Shown: piece by piece, positions 44,677 to 51,883 of the stretch
Layout: the number at the start of each line of letters is the position of its first letter
How positions within the stretch are numbered: the first letter of the stretch is position 1
Source: Chitinophaga varians
Lineage (GTDB): Bacteria > Bacteroidota > Bacteroidia > Chitinophagales > Chitinophagaceae
Direction: 5' to 3'
Length of the DNA: 64,000 bases
NCBI RefSeq assembly: GCF_012641275.1
Contig: NZ_JABAIA010000002.1
Span: 1,612,001-1,676,000, forward strand
Notes under the pieces: model-generated
What the model was told of the DNA's origin: nothing
The model's input: only the letters and a program-made list of their open reading frames with translations
Databases searched by the model: none
Translations under genes and position numbers: made by a program

Positions 44677-44946
44677 ATGGATGTGGGAATTATAGAAAAA
44701 GCAGCAAATGCCATAGCCGATAAACACAGATTATCAATTATTATGGAGATCGCCCAAAAGGGCAGCATAGTATGCGGTGATGTTTGTTGTCTTTGTTCCT
44801 TGTCACAGCCTACTGTTTCGCATCACGTGAAGATATTGGTAGACAGCGGAGTGTTGAACTCCATCAAGAACGGACGTATTGTGGAGTTGACGATCAACAA
44901 GGAGATGATGAAACAATTATCATTGTTCTTTTTACAATTAAGCTGA
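44677..44946 (+). CDS. ArsR family transcriptional regulator
   Basis: From the ATG at 44677 the 89-residue protein has the small winged-helix layout of ArsR: ANAIADKHRLSIIMEIAQKG, the recognition helix LSQPTVSHHVKILVDSGVLNS and the wing KNGRIVELTI. Just before the recognition helix is a cysteine-rich stretch (VCGDVCCLCSLSQ) with Cys at four positions, in the same region where ArsR/SmtB sensors bind metals, so a metal or thiol-reactive signal is plausible but not proven. It is followed 143 bp downstream by an SDR gene in the same direction. Confidence 0.88.
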   Translation: MDVGIIEKAANAIADKHRLSIIMEIAQKGSIVCGDVCCLCSLSQPTVSHHVKILVDSGVLNSIKNGRIVELTINKEMMKQLSLFFLQLS

Positions 44947-44971
44947 GCAAACAGCTTTTTTTTATCGGCTA

Positions 44972-45070
44972 AAACATCGATAGTTTTAAATAAATAAATA
45001 TCCGATAAAGCGAATAGAGACGGGCATCTCTATTTTTTTACCGGGAAACATTGATACTTTTAAATAAATC
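44972..45070 (+). promoter_or_regulatory. Two direct repeats in the arsR-SDR gap, candidate ArsR sites
   Basis: AAACATCGATAGTTTTAAAT starts at 44972 and AAACATTGATACTTTTAAAT at 45046; they differ at two positions and are 74 bp apart. Both contain the CAT(T/C)GA(T/A)A half-site of the palindrome at the arsR promoter. The second lies 19 bp before the SDR ATG. Confidence 0.5.
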
Positions 45071-45089
45071 AATTACAAGAACCATCAGA

Positions 45090-45854
45090 ATGGACCAGCT
45101 TAGGAACAAGACCGCTATTATCACGGGAGGTAACAGTGGCATCGGATATGCAACAGCAGCTGAATTTTTGGCGAAAGGAGCAAAGGTATTGATAACCGGT
45201 CGGAATCCGGGTGCGGTGCAACGGGCCGTACACGCACTCGGTTTTCCGGCGGAAGGATTAACAGCAGACCAATCTAAGCTGGAGGACTCAAAGAAGCTGG
45301 CAGAGTACGCGCGTAGTCGTTATGGCAAGGTAGACATCCTGTTTATCAACGCCGGCATCGCGAAGTTTGCTCCTTTTGAAGGGGTAACTACGGAGATGTT
45401 TGACGAAATCATCGACATCAATTTCAAAGGGGCCTTTTTTACTGCGCAACAGTTACTCCCTTTGCTCAACGATGGTGGCAGTATAGTGTTTCTATCCGCC
45501 ATTAACGCCTACGCAGGCATGCCGGGCACTACGGTGCTGGCAGCCAGTAAAGCGGCGCTCAACGCTGTGGCCAGAACATTGGCCAGAGAGCTGGCGCCCC
45601 GTAAGATAACAGTTAACGTAGTGAATGCAGGGCCTATTGATACGCCCCTGATTGAAAAAATTGGTGTCAGCCATGAAGTGGCCGGCGCTATCAGAGATAA
45701 AATGACGGCCAGTATTCCGCTGGGAAGATTGGGAGAGGCAACAGAAGTGGCCAGTCTGGTGTCCTTCCTCGTATCTGACGAAGCAAGGTTTATAACCGGC
45801 GGAGAATATACTATAGATGGTGGACTGATGGTCCATCCGGGGGTCCAGGGTTAA
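45090..45854 (+). CDS. Short-chain dehydrogenase/reductase
   Basis: From the ATG at 45090 the classical SDR features are all present: the nucleotide-binding glycine motif TAIITGGNSGIGYATA, the NNAG-equivalent ILFINAGIAKF, the catalytic serine in SIVFLSAINAYAGMPG and GTTVLAASKAALNAVAR with A-S-K carrying the lysine. The usual catalytic Tyr of YxxxK is replaced here by Val/Leu (TVLAASK), which is noteworthy and may mean altered or lost oxidoreductase activity. The C-terminal end (ARFITGGEYTIDGGL) is typical. The 254 residues and the neighbouring arsR suggest an inducible enzyme. Confidence 0.88.
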   Translation: MDQLRNKTAIITGGNSGIGYATAAEFLAKGAKVLITGRNPGAVQRAVHALGFPAEGLTADQSKLEDSKKLAEYARSRYGKVDILFINAGIAKFAPFEGVTTEMFDEIIDINFKGAFFTAQQLLPLLNDGGSIVFLSAINAYAGMPGTTVLAASKAALNAVARTLARELAPRKITVNVVNAGPIDTPLIEKIGVSHEVAGAIRDKMTASIPLGRLGEATEVASLVSFLVSDEARFITGGEYTIDGGLMVHPGVQG

Positions 45855-46054
45855 ACTGCCGACAACCAGCGGTTGCCGCCGGTTTAATCCTGAAGCACCC
45901 AACAACGACGTGTTTCTTTTTTATATCAGATATTTTGATTTACAGTTGATAAGTTACAAGGTTGCCATTGAATGTATAATTCCAAATATTTTGCTTGCCG
46001 GGCGCTGGTTGTGTTTAGTGTTTCACACCAGTGTCCGGCAGCACTATTTTAGCC

Positions 46055-47485
46055 CTATTGCAATTTATGGATCAGTTTACCGATCGTCTTTAGCCCTTCT
46101 TCCACCTGCTTGCTCCACGGATTGCCATAACTGATGCGCATACAGTTGTTGTACCGGTTCTGCAATGAAAACAGGCGGCCGGGACAGAAACTGATCTTGT
46201 GTTTGAGCGTTTGCTGGAACAGTTCAAACGTATTGATGTGGTCGTCCAGTTCCACCCATAACACGCAACCGCCCTGCGGACGTGTTACGCGGGCGCTTTC
46301 CGGGAAATATTCGCAGATGGCCTGCGCATAGCGGAGGCTTTGGGTATGCAGCATCTTACGGAGGTTGCGCAGATGAAAATCATAACGGCCTATTTCCAGG
46401 AAATGTCCAGCCGCCGCATGGGTCAGCGATGTACAGGAAATAGCATGGTGATGTTTCATGCGCAGGACTTTGTCCTTGTATTTGCCTGGCATGGTCCATC
46501 CCACGCGATAGCCCGGCGCCACTGACTTTGACAGGGAATTGCACAACAGTACGTTGCCTTGTTTGTCGAATGTTTTGCAGGTAAGCGGCCGTTGTTTGCC
46601 AAAATAGAGATCGCCGTAGATATCATCTTCAATCAGCGCGATGTCGTATTTCTCCACGATTTTTACCAGTTCCTGTTTGTGTTGATCAGGCATACAGCAA
46701 CCGAGCGGGTTGTTGAAATTGGTCACGAACAGGCAGGCTTTGATTTTATGCCGCGGAATAGCCTTGTCCAGGTAATCGAGGTCTACGCCGGTAATGGGAT
46801 TGGTCGGTATTTCCAGCACTTTGAGGCCGAGGCCTTCCGCCAGCTGTAACGCGCCGTAATAAGAAGGACTTTCCAGCGCGATGGTATCGCCTGGTTGTGT
46901 AGTGGCGGTGAGGCAGAGGGTGAGCGCGTCCATGCAGCCGTGGGTGGTCACCACATCATCGGCGGTGAATACTTCGCCCCAGCCGAGCGACAGCCGGGCG
47001 ATCTGGTTGCGGAGCAGCTCATTGCCCTGCAACGGTTCATATCCCATACCGCCGGCCTCCTGTTCACGCAGCGCGTGGACCACCGCCTTGGCCATTTTGG
47101 CGGAAGGCAGCACGCTCACGGGCAGCGTGGCCACGGAGAATTTCAGGATGTTGTCGTTGGATATGTGGCTGAACACCTCCATTACCATATCACTGACGGT
47201 GACATCGCTGACCGGTTTTCGTACAGGCGCGCACGTGCCCGGCATGGGCGCCATGCGGCGGGCGTTGCGGCAGATATAATATCCCGATTTTGGACGTGAT
47301 TCTATCAGTCCTTTTCCTTCCAGGTGATAATAAGCCTGAAAGGCGGTCGTCAGGCTGATGCCCTGTTGTTTGCTGAGCATGCGCACGGAAGGAAGTTTTT
47401 CCCCCATTTTCATGACGTCTTTTTCTATCATCTGTTCTATTCTGTCTGCTACCTGCAGATACAGATGGTCGGCAGTCTTGATCAT
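46055..47485 (-). CDS. MocR-type regulator: GntR HTH fused to class I aminotransferase domain
   Basis: The N-terminal winged helix is GntR-like (LYLQVADRIEQMIEKDVMKMGEKLPSVRMLSKQQGISLTTAFQAYYHLEGKGLIESRPKSGYYI read in pieces). From about residue 110 a PLP-dependent aminotransferase-fold domain follows, with FVTNFNNPLGCCMPD, ALIEDDIYGDLYF and the PLP-lysine segment LCNSLSKSVAPGYRVGW. This is the MocR/PdxR/GabR architecture, normally a transcription factor that senses PLP or an amino-acid-PLP adduct. It is the downstream member of a tandem pair; its start lies 48 bp from the stop of the second MocR gene, and two copies of the AATCTGATAT motif flank its -7 box. Confidence 0.93.
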   Translation of the reverse strand: MIKTADHLYLQVADRIEQMIEKDVMKMGEKLPSVRMLSKQQGISLTTAFQAYYHLEGKGLIESRPKSGYYICRNARRMAPMPGTCAPVRKPVSDVTVSDMVMEVFSHISNDNILKFSVATLPVSVLPSAKMAKAVVHALREQEAGGMGYEPLQGNELLRNQIARLSLGWGEVFTADDVVTTHGCMDALTLCLTATTQPGDTIALESPSYYGALQLAEGLGLKVLEIPTNPITGVDLDYLDKAIPRHKIKACLFVTNFNNPLGCCMPDQHKQELVKIVEKYDIALIEDDIYGDLYFGKQRPLTCKTFDKQGNVLLCNSLSKSVAPGYRVGWTMPGKYKDKVLRMKHHHAISCTSLTHAAAGHFLEIGRYDFHLRNLRKMLHTQSLRYAQAICEYFPESARVTRPQGGCVLWVELDDHINTFELFQQTLKHKISFCPGRLFSLQNRYNNCMRISYGNPWSKQVEEGLKTIGKLIHKLQ

Positions 47486-47493
47486 AACCCTGA

Positions 47494-47534
47494 AATCTGA
47501 TATGCTTCAAAAGTACAAAATGTAATCTGATATT
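47494..47534 (-). promoter_or_regulatory. mocR (first copy) promoter with two direct-repeat operators
   Basis: AATCTGATATG at 47494-47504 and AATCTGATATT at 47524-47534 are spaced 30 bp start to start, about three helical turns. Read on the minus strand, TACTTTTG between them matches TAnnTTTG. The same motif, AATCTGTTATG, lies before the second mocR gene. MocR proteins are known to bind direct repeats around their promoters. Confidence 0.6.
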
Positions 47535-48973
47535 TAACGGCGGCCATCCAGTTGCTGGCGTATCAGTTTGCCGATTGTTTGTATGGCCCAGTGCTGGTCG
47601 TCGTCAAATGGATTGGCGTTGGAGAGCCGCAGGCAGTTGTTGTACTGCTGCTGGCTGGAGAACAGGCTGCCGGGCGTAAAGGCGATCTGTTGCCGGAGCG
47701 CTTTGCGGTGTACCTCCCAGCCGTCCACCTTCGGCGGCAGCACCACCCACAGGCTAAGACCGCCTTCCGGGCGGGTGAGCCGTGTATCGGCGGGGAAATA
47801 CTGTTGTATGGCGCGGCTGATCTGTGCCTGTTGCGTGCGGAGCGCCTGTCGCAATGGTTTCAGGTGAAGGTCCATCCGTTGCTGGTCCAGGAACCGTGTC
47901 AGCACCAGTTGCGGCAACAGTCCGGTGGCAGCGGAAGACATGAACTTCAGCCGTGACAGCCGTTCGTGGTAGCGCCGGCTGATGATCCAACCCACCCGCA
48001 GGCCGGCGGCGATGCATTTTGAGAAAGAGGAGCAGTACAGTACCAGGTCGGCACGGTCATAGCTTTTGATGGTACGCGGCCGTTCCGCATTGAAATGCAG
48101 GTCGCCGTAGGCATCATCTTCAATCAGTGGTATTTGGTATTGTGCTATCAGGTGAGCCAGCTGTTGTTTGTTTTTGTCCGGCATGCAGCTGCCCAGCGGA
48201 TTGTTGTAATTGCTGATAAGAAGGCAGGCCGCCACTTTCCCTTTTTTGAACGTTGTTTCCAGCTGGTCAAGGCAGATGCCGGTGACCGGGTCGGTAGGTA
48301 TTTCCAGTGCTTTCATGCCCAGGTTCTCAATAGACTGGAGCAGTCCCACGAACGTCGGCGACTCTATGGCGATGGTATCGCCGGCTTTGGCCACGGCGCG
48401 AAGGCAAATGTTGGCTGCTTCGATGGCGCCATTGGTAACGGTGATGTCTTCCGTTGCCACGCTGCCGCCCCATGCCAGCGACAGCCGCGCTATATGCCTG
48501 CGTAGCGGCAGATAGCCGTCAATATCACCGTAAGGGATATACGTATTTTTCTCTTCGCGGGCCACCTGCCGTAGAGCTTTGTTCAGCTTGGCCACCGGCA
48601 GCAGGCTGATATGCGGTGAGGCGCCTATCAGGGACACGATGCCTTCGCGCGCTACCGTATGACGCACCAGCGATACCCTTTCGCTTACTTTCACCAGCGC
48701 GGGCGTGCGTGATGGCGCGGATATTTCCGGCAGTCGCAGTAGCTGCTGCCGGGAGTAGCTGACATAATAGCCCGATTTTTCCCGTGCTTCCACCCAGCCT
48801 TTTCTTTCCAGGTGTACGTATACCTGCAGGGCGGTGCTGATACTGATACCATGCTCCGCATGCAGGCTGCGTACCGACGGCAGCTTGTCGCCGATACTAT
48901 AAGTGCCGTTGATGATCATGGCCTCGATCTTGTCAGCCAGCTGCAGGTACAAAAAATCTTTCCTGTTATTCAT
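47534..48973 (-). CDS. MocR-type regulator (second copy)
   Basis: A paralog of the gene at 46055: a GntR-type winged helix at the N-terminus (LYLQLADKIEAMIINGTYSIGDKLPSVRSLHAEHGISISTALQVYVHLERKGWVEAREKSGYYVS read in pieces) and a class I aminotransferase-like domain with LISNYNNPLGSCMPDKN, PLIEDDAYGDLHF and the PLP-lysine stretch LYCSSFSKCIAAGLRVGW. At 479 residues it is full length. It is divergent from the SnoaL-like gene. One AATCTGTTATG motif is 13 bp before its start. Two such regulators in tandem suggest duplication, with separate or overlapping target sets. Confidence 0.93.
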   Translation of the reverse strand: MNNRKDFLYLQLADKIEAMIINGTYSIGDKLPSVRSLHAEHGISISTALQVYVHLERKGWVEAREKSGYYVSYSRQQLLRLPEISAPSRTPALVKVSERVSLVRHTVAREGIVSLIGASPHISLLPVAKLNKALRQVAREEKNTYIPYGDIDGYLPLRRHIARLSLAWGGSVATEDITVTNGAIEAANICLRAVAKAGDTIAIESPTFVGLLQSIENLGMKALEIPTDPVTGICLDQLETTFKKGKVAACLLISNYNNPLGSCMPDKNKQQLAHLIAQYQIPLIEDDAYGDLHFNAERPRTIKSYDRADLVLYCSSFSKCIAAGLRVGWIISRRYHERLSRLKFMSSAATGLLPQLVLTRFLDQQRMDLHLKPLRQALRTQQAQISRAIQQYFPADTRLTRPEGGLSLWVVLPPKVDGWEVHRKALRQQIAFTPGSLFSSQQQYNNCLRLSNANPFDDDQHWAIQTIGKLIRQQLDGRR

Positions 48974-48985
48974 CTCCCGAAATAA

Positions 48986-49020
48986 AATCTGTTATGGTCA
49001 AAAGTAGGTAATTCTGTGTC
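48986..49020 (-). promoter_or_regulatory. mocR (second copy) promoter and operator
   Basis: AATCTGTTATG at 48986-48996 is followed by CAAAAGTA, which on the minus strand reads TACTTTTG (a -7 box) then CATAACAGATT. A degenerate second copy, AATTCTGTGTC, is at 49010-49020. The layout is the same as at 47494-47534. The region is shared with the divergent SnoaL-like gene. Confidence 0.55.
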
Positions 49021-49066
49021 TGTTCTGGTGTCTGTTTTTGTGATTATTTTGTGTCAATCAATATTT

Positions 49067-49423
49067 ATGAAGACTACTATCCACACATTAGCTCAACAGC
49101 TGGTCGGGCTTTGCCGGGAATGGAAATTCCTGGAAGCGCAGGAGACACTGTTGCACGAAGATTGTCTTAACATCGAAGCCGACGGCCGTGTTACCACGGG
49201 GCGGGACGCCATTATGGCCAAAGAGAAAGCATTTCTTGCCAACATCGAAACCATTCACCTGCTGGAGATATCAGACCCGGTGGTGGCTGACGGGTACTTT
49301 GCGGTACAGTTTCATTCAGAGCTGACGGTTAAAGGTATTGGCCGGCGCTCCCGTAACGAGATCATCGTGTATGAAGTAAAAGACGGAAAAATTGTCCGGG
49401 AACAGTTTTTTTATCACGTGTAA
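49067..49423 (+). CDS. SnoaL-like (NTF2-fold) protein
   Basis: The ATG at 49067 (MKTTIHTLAQQLVGLCREWKFLEAQETLLHEDCLNIEADG in pieces) is chosen over an upstream start in the promoter region. The cone-like NTF2 fold is suggested by the early helices, the AMAKEKAFLAN segment, and strands such as DGYFAVQFHSELTVK and ending KDGKIVREQFFYHV, the usual end of SnoaL-like proteins. No catalytic residue can be assigned. It is divergent from the second mocR and precedes a carboxymuconolactone decarboxylase remnant by 24 bp. Confidence 0.8.
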   Translation: MKTTIHTLAQQLVGLCREWKFLEAQETLLHEDCLNIEADGRVTTGRDAIMAKEKAFLANIETIHLLEISDPVVADGYFAVQFHSELTVKGIGRRSRNEIIVYEVKDGKIVREQFFYHV

Positions 49424-49447
49424 ACCAAGTCAGCGACGGAGCCCGGA

Positions 49448-49663
49448 ATGGACATTGCGAAGGGCTTTCAGGCGATGCCGGGAATGGAAGAGGCGCTGAC
49501 AGAATCAATGACACTTCTGGCCGATACGCACGTGCCTGATGAGGTATTTTCCACCGCTACGGCTGTCTTCACAAAAGAAGAGGTGGCTGTTGTAACCATG
49601 GCCATTGTGGTGATCAACGCCTGGAACCGTATTGTCGTTACCTCTCGCACGGCGGTCGGTTAG
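49448..49663 (+). pseudogene. Carboxymuconolactone decarboxylase-family (AhpD-like) fragment, C-terminal part only
   Basis: The 71 residues align in type with only the last half of the family: MEEALTESMTLLADTHVPDEVF, then FTKEEVAVVTMAIVVINAWNRI. The N-terminal part, with the conserved ...CxxC... catalytic motif expected before it, is absent, and the region upstream is occupied by the SnoaL-like gene. It is therefore a truncated, probably inactive copy, though a short independent protein cannot be excluded. It is followed by a long inverted repeat. Confidence 0.7.
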
Positions 49664-49680
49664 CGGTACCGTGATGCCGG

Positions 49681-49731
49681 GCGTGGTTATTTAGAAGTCT
49701 CCTACGGGCAGGAGCTTCTAAATAACGACGC
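49681..49731. repeat. Long inverted repeat after the decarboxylase fragment
   Basis: Arms of about 22 bp (left arm beginning GCGTGGTTATTTAGAAG, right arm ending CTTCTAAATAACGACGC) enclose ACGGGC, with one mismatch and a one-base bulge. There is no T run for a classical terminator. It could be a terminator-like RNA hairpin, a MITE-like remnant or a protein site. Confidence 0.7.
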
Positions 49732-49772
49732 CAAAATGACAAGAATCGGGTGGTGCCTGTGATTGGTTTCAG

Positions 49773-49780
49773 TAATTTTG
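49773..49780 (+). promoter_or_regulatory. -7 promoter box of the alkA-ogt operon
   Basis: TAATTTTG matches TAnnTTTG and lies 3 bp before the ATG at 49784 (9 before the next ATG at 49790), implying a nearly leaderless message. Confidence 0.5.
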
Positions 49781-49783
49781 CAA

Positions 49784-50701
49784 ATGACCATGCAAAAGAT
49801 AAAGATCCCGGTGAATGACCCTGCCAACTTCTCTTTTCAGGAGTGCCTGCATTTCCTGGGCAGGTCCGACAAAGAGTGTTTACATTATATCGTTGACGGG
49901 AAGTTGCGCAGGATGGTACTGGCAGGAGGAGAGCCTGTCGTGGTGGAGATTGCTCCGGGCAATGACGTAGCTTATCTTGAAGCGACCGTACTGGCGCCTG
50001 TTGGTATTGTTTTCCCGGAGAAAGACATACAGGATTTTGTTACCCGTTGGCTCCACCTGGACGCGGACCTGCGTGAGTTCTACGATTACACCTGGACAGA
50101 CCCGCTGCTGCGTGGCCTGGCCGCCGAATACCGGGGCCTGCGGCTGGTAGGCATGCCCGATTTGTTTGAAGCCATTACCTGGCCTATTATCGGTCAGCAG
50201 ATCAATCTCTCCTTCGCCTATACGCTGCGGCAACGTTTTATTCATCATTTTGGTTATCATGCATCTGTTGACGGAACAGATTATTATCTTTACCCACATC
50301 CTGCCGTCATCGCCTCCCTGCCACCGGAAGCGCTGACCCCGATGCAGTTTTCCCGCAGTAAGGCACTGTACCTTGTTGAGACGGCTAAAGTGCTGGCCAG
50401 CGGGCAACTGTCGGAGCAAACAATGGCCGCGCTGGACTATACCGCCGCGCGTGACCGCCTGGTGGCACTGAAAGGAATCGGCAACTGGTCGGCCAACTAT
50501 ACGCTGATGAAATACAGCCGTTTCCCGCAGGCCGTACTGCTCGAAGATGTAGGACTGCAAAACGCTATCCGGCAACGGTTGCAGCTACCGGCAAAACCGT
50601 CAATGGCACAGTTACAGGAATATGCCCGGCCCTGGCAACAACATGCGGCATATGCCATCTTTTATTTGTGGCGCTCTTTATTACCCCCATTAAATGTTTG
50701 A
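49784..50701 (+). CDS. alkA: DNA-3-methyladenine glycosylase II-type (AlkA) protein
   Basis: The C-terminal HhH-GPD domain shows the hairpin LVALKGIGNWSANYTLMKYSRF and, 14 residues on, the catalytic aspartate D255 in VLLEDVGLQNAI, as in AlkA. The N-terminal region (about 1-100) is the beta-rich AlkA-type subdomain. The start may be 49784 or 49790, given the promoter box at 49773-49780. The product removes alkylated bases such as 3-methyladenine from DNA. Its last 8 bp overlap the start of the ogt gene (ATGTTTGA), so the two are coupled in one repair operon. Confidence 0.92.
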   Translation: MTMQKIKIPVNDPANFSFQECLHFLGRSDKECLHYIVDGKLRRMVLAGGEPVVVEIAPGNDVAYLEATVLAPVGIVFPEKDIQDFVTRWLHLDADLREFYDYTWTDPLLRGLAAEYRGLRLVGMPDLFEAITWPIIGQQINLSFAYTLRQRFIHHFGYHASVDGTDYYLYPHPAVIASLPPEALTPMQFSRSKALYLVETAKVLASGQLSEQTMAALDYTAARDRLVALKGIGNWSANYTLMKYSRFPQAVLLEDVGLQNAIRQRLQLPAKPSMAQLQEYARPWQQHAAYAIFYLWRSLLPPLNV

Positions 50702-51191
50702 TATGGAACCAGCATTGTCACATCTTCGTATAGACACCCCCGTAGGGCCACTGCTGATTAGTGGCACCAATGAATATATACAGGCCGTTAACTTCACGGA
50801 AGAACCCGCAACAGCCTTCCCTCAGCCACCACATCTGCTGCTCGAATGCGCGCAGCAGCTGCATGAATACTTTGCCGGGGAACGCAAAATCTTCGACCTG
50901 CCCATCCAACAGCCCGGCACCGATTTCCAACAAACCGTATGGGAACAGCTGACACGCATCCCCTTCGGTCAGACGATCTCCTACCTGCAACTGGCCCACC
51001 GCATCGGTAACCCTAAAAGCATCCGGGCCGTAGGCACCACCAACGGTAAAAACCAACTGGCCATCATCGTGCCCTGCCACCGCGTGATCGGGGCTAACGG
51101 CACGCTGGTAGGATATGCCGGCGGGCTATGGCGGAAACGCTGGCTGCTGGACCATGAGCGGCCGGATTTGTTTTCGGCCTCCCAGGGCTGA
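50694..51191 (+). CDS. ogt: Methylated-DNA--[protein]-cysteine S-methyltransferase
   Basis: The C-terminal domain contains PCHRVIGANGTLVGYAGGLWRKRWLLDHE in pieces; Cys128 in PCHR is the suicidal acceptor of the O6-alkyl group, with the upstream helix FGQTISYLQLAHRIGNPKSIRAVG. The 165-residue length is that of Ogt-type proteins without an Ada domain. Its start overlaps alkA by 8 bp. Its own stop codon, TGA at 51189-51191, lies inside REP-like palindrome copy 3, so the last residues (ASQG) are encoded by the repeat; an insertion there shortened or redefined the C-terminus. Confidence 0.93.
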   Translation: MFDMEPALSHLRIDTPVGPLLISGTNEYIQAVNFTEEPATAFPQPPHLLLECAQQLHEYFAGERKIFDLPIQQPGTDFQQTVWEQLTRIPFGQTISYLQLAHRIGNPKSIRAVGTTNGKNQLAIIVPCHRVIGANGTLVGYAGGLWRKRWLLDHERPDLFSASQG

Positions 51192-51200
51192 AGCCCTGGG
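51181..51200. repeat. REP-like palindrome, copy 3 (contains the ogt stop codon)
   Basis: CCCAGGGCTGAAGCCCTGGG, followed by TCACGGTTAG. The TGA in the loop is the stop codon of ogt. It forms the left boundary of the transposase unit and is in inverted orientation to copy 4. Confidence 0.88.
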
Positions 51201-51279
51201 TCACGGTTAGTTGTTTGCTTAAACAGGGAATCGCCAATTTTCTGGTTGAATGTTTATAGTGTGCGTATTGGGGTTCTGA

Positions 51280-51741
51280 TTAAAGAAACGGATGTAACGG
51301 GTTTGTTGCATCCGGGGGATTATCATATTTGTTTATCATGTCTTGATATTCCTTCTGAAATGTTTTTTTCTGATGATGCTTTTCCTGATTTTTTATGTAC
51401 TGGAATACTCTGGGGATTTGTGATTTAGAATAGGAAAAGGCCGCGTAGCCTTCCTGCCACCTAAATGGCCGTTGCGAAGGGTAATAATGGTTGATCCACC
51501 TGGATGAACTTCCTTTGATGTACTGTACCAGGGAAGCGAGCGATTCATCAGGATGCATCCTGATGAAGAGATGAACGTGATCCGGCATCCCGTTAATAAT
51601 AATGCATACATGTGACCTTCGCTTGATGTTAGCGGCCATGTATTCATATAAATCCGACTTAAATTTATCGCTGATCAATGCCCCGCGATATTTCACTACA
51701 AATATGATTTGCAGATGCAATTGGGTAAAACAATGGCTCAT
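51280..51741 (-). CDS. IS200/IS605-family Y1 transposase (REP-associated type)
   Basis: The 153-residue protein has the HUH motif H55-V-H57 (MPDHVHLFI) and the catalytic tyrosine Y115 in RVFQYIKNQEKHH, preceded by the WQEGYAAFSYS segment typical of this family. It acts on single-stranded DNA at hairpins. The ATG at 51741 fits the normal N-terminus (MSHCFTQLHLQIIF). The 5' end is part of a 56-bp tandem repeat, so two further copies of the start and first residues lie upstream. Flanking REP-like palindromes point to a RAYT, a domesticated Y1 transposase. Confidence 0.9.
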   Translation of the reverse strand: MSHCFTQLHLQIIFVVKYRGALISDKFKSDLYEYMAANIKRRSHVCIIINGMPDHVHLFIRMHPDESLASLVQYIKGSSSRWINHYYPSQRPFRWQEGYAAFSYSKSQIPRVFQYIKNQEKHHQKKTFQKEYQDMINKYDNPPDATNPLHPFL

Positions 51742-51883
51742 TGGGGTATGGTTTATTCTACTGTGAATGTATGCAATTGAGTGAAACAATAACTCATTGG
51801 GTTATAGTTTATTCTACTGTGAATGTATGCAATTGAGTAAAACAATAGCTCATTGGGGTATGGTTTATTTTACTGTGAACGTA
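51716..51883. repeat. Three 56-bp tandem repeats over the transposase start
   Basis: Units start at 51716, 51772 and 51828 with TGCAATTG(G/A)GT(A/G)AAACAAT and end with GTGAA(T/C)GTA. They differ by only a few bases. Each unit contains the transposase start region (on the minus strand ATG AG. TAT/CAT TGT TTY), so the first 8-9 codons are present three times, but only the first unit continues into the gene. Confidence 0.9.

Noticed and set aside
45910..46134. 74-residue frame between the SDR and mocR genes
   Set aside because: It runs into the mocR 3' end on the opposite strand, has no recognisable motif and no promoter or ribosome site.
51716..51883. CRISPR-like direct repeats
   Set aside because: The three units are contiguous with no spacers, and they contain the start of a transposase gene; no cas genes are nearby.
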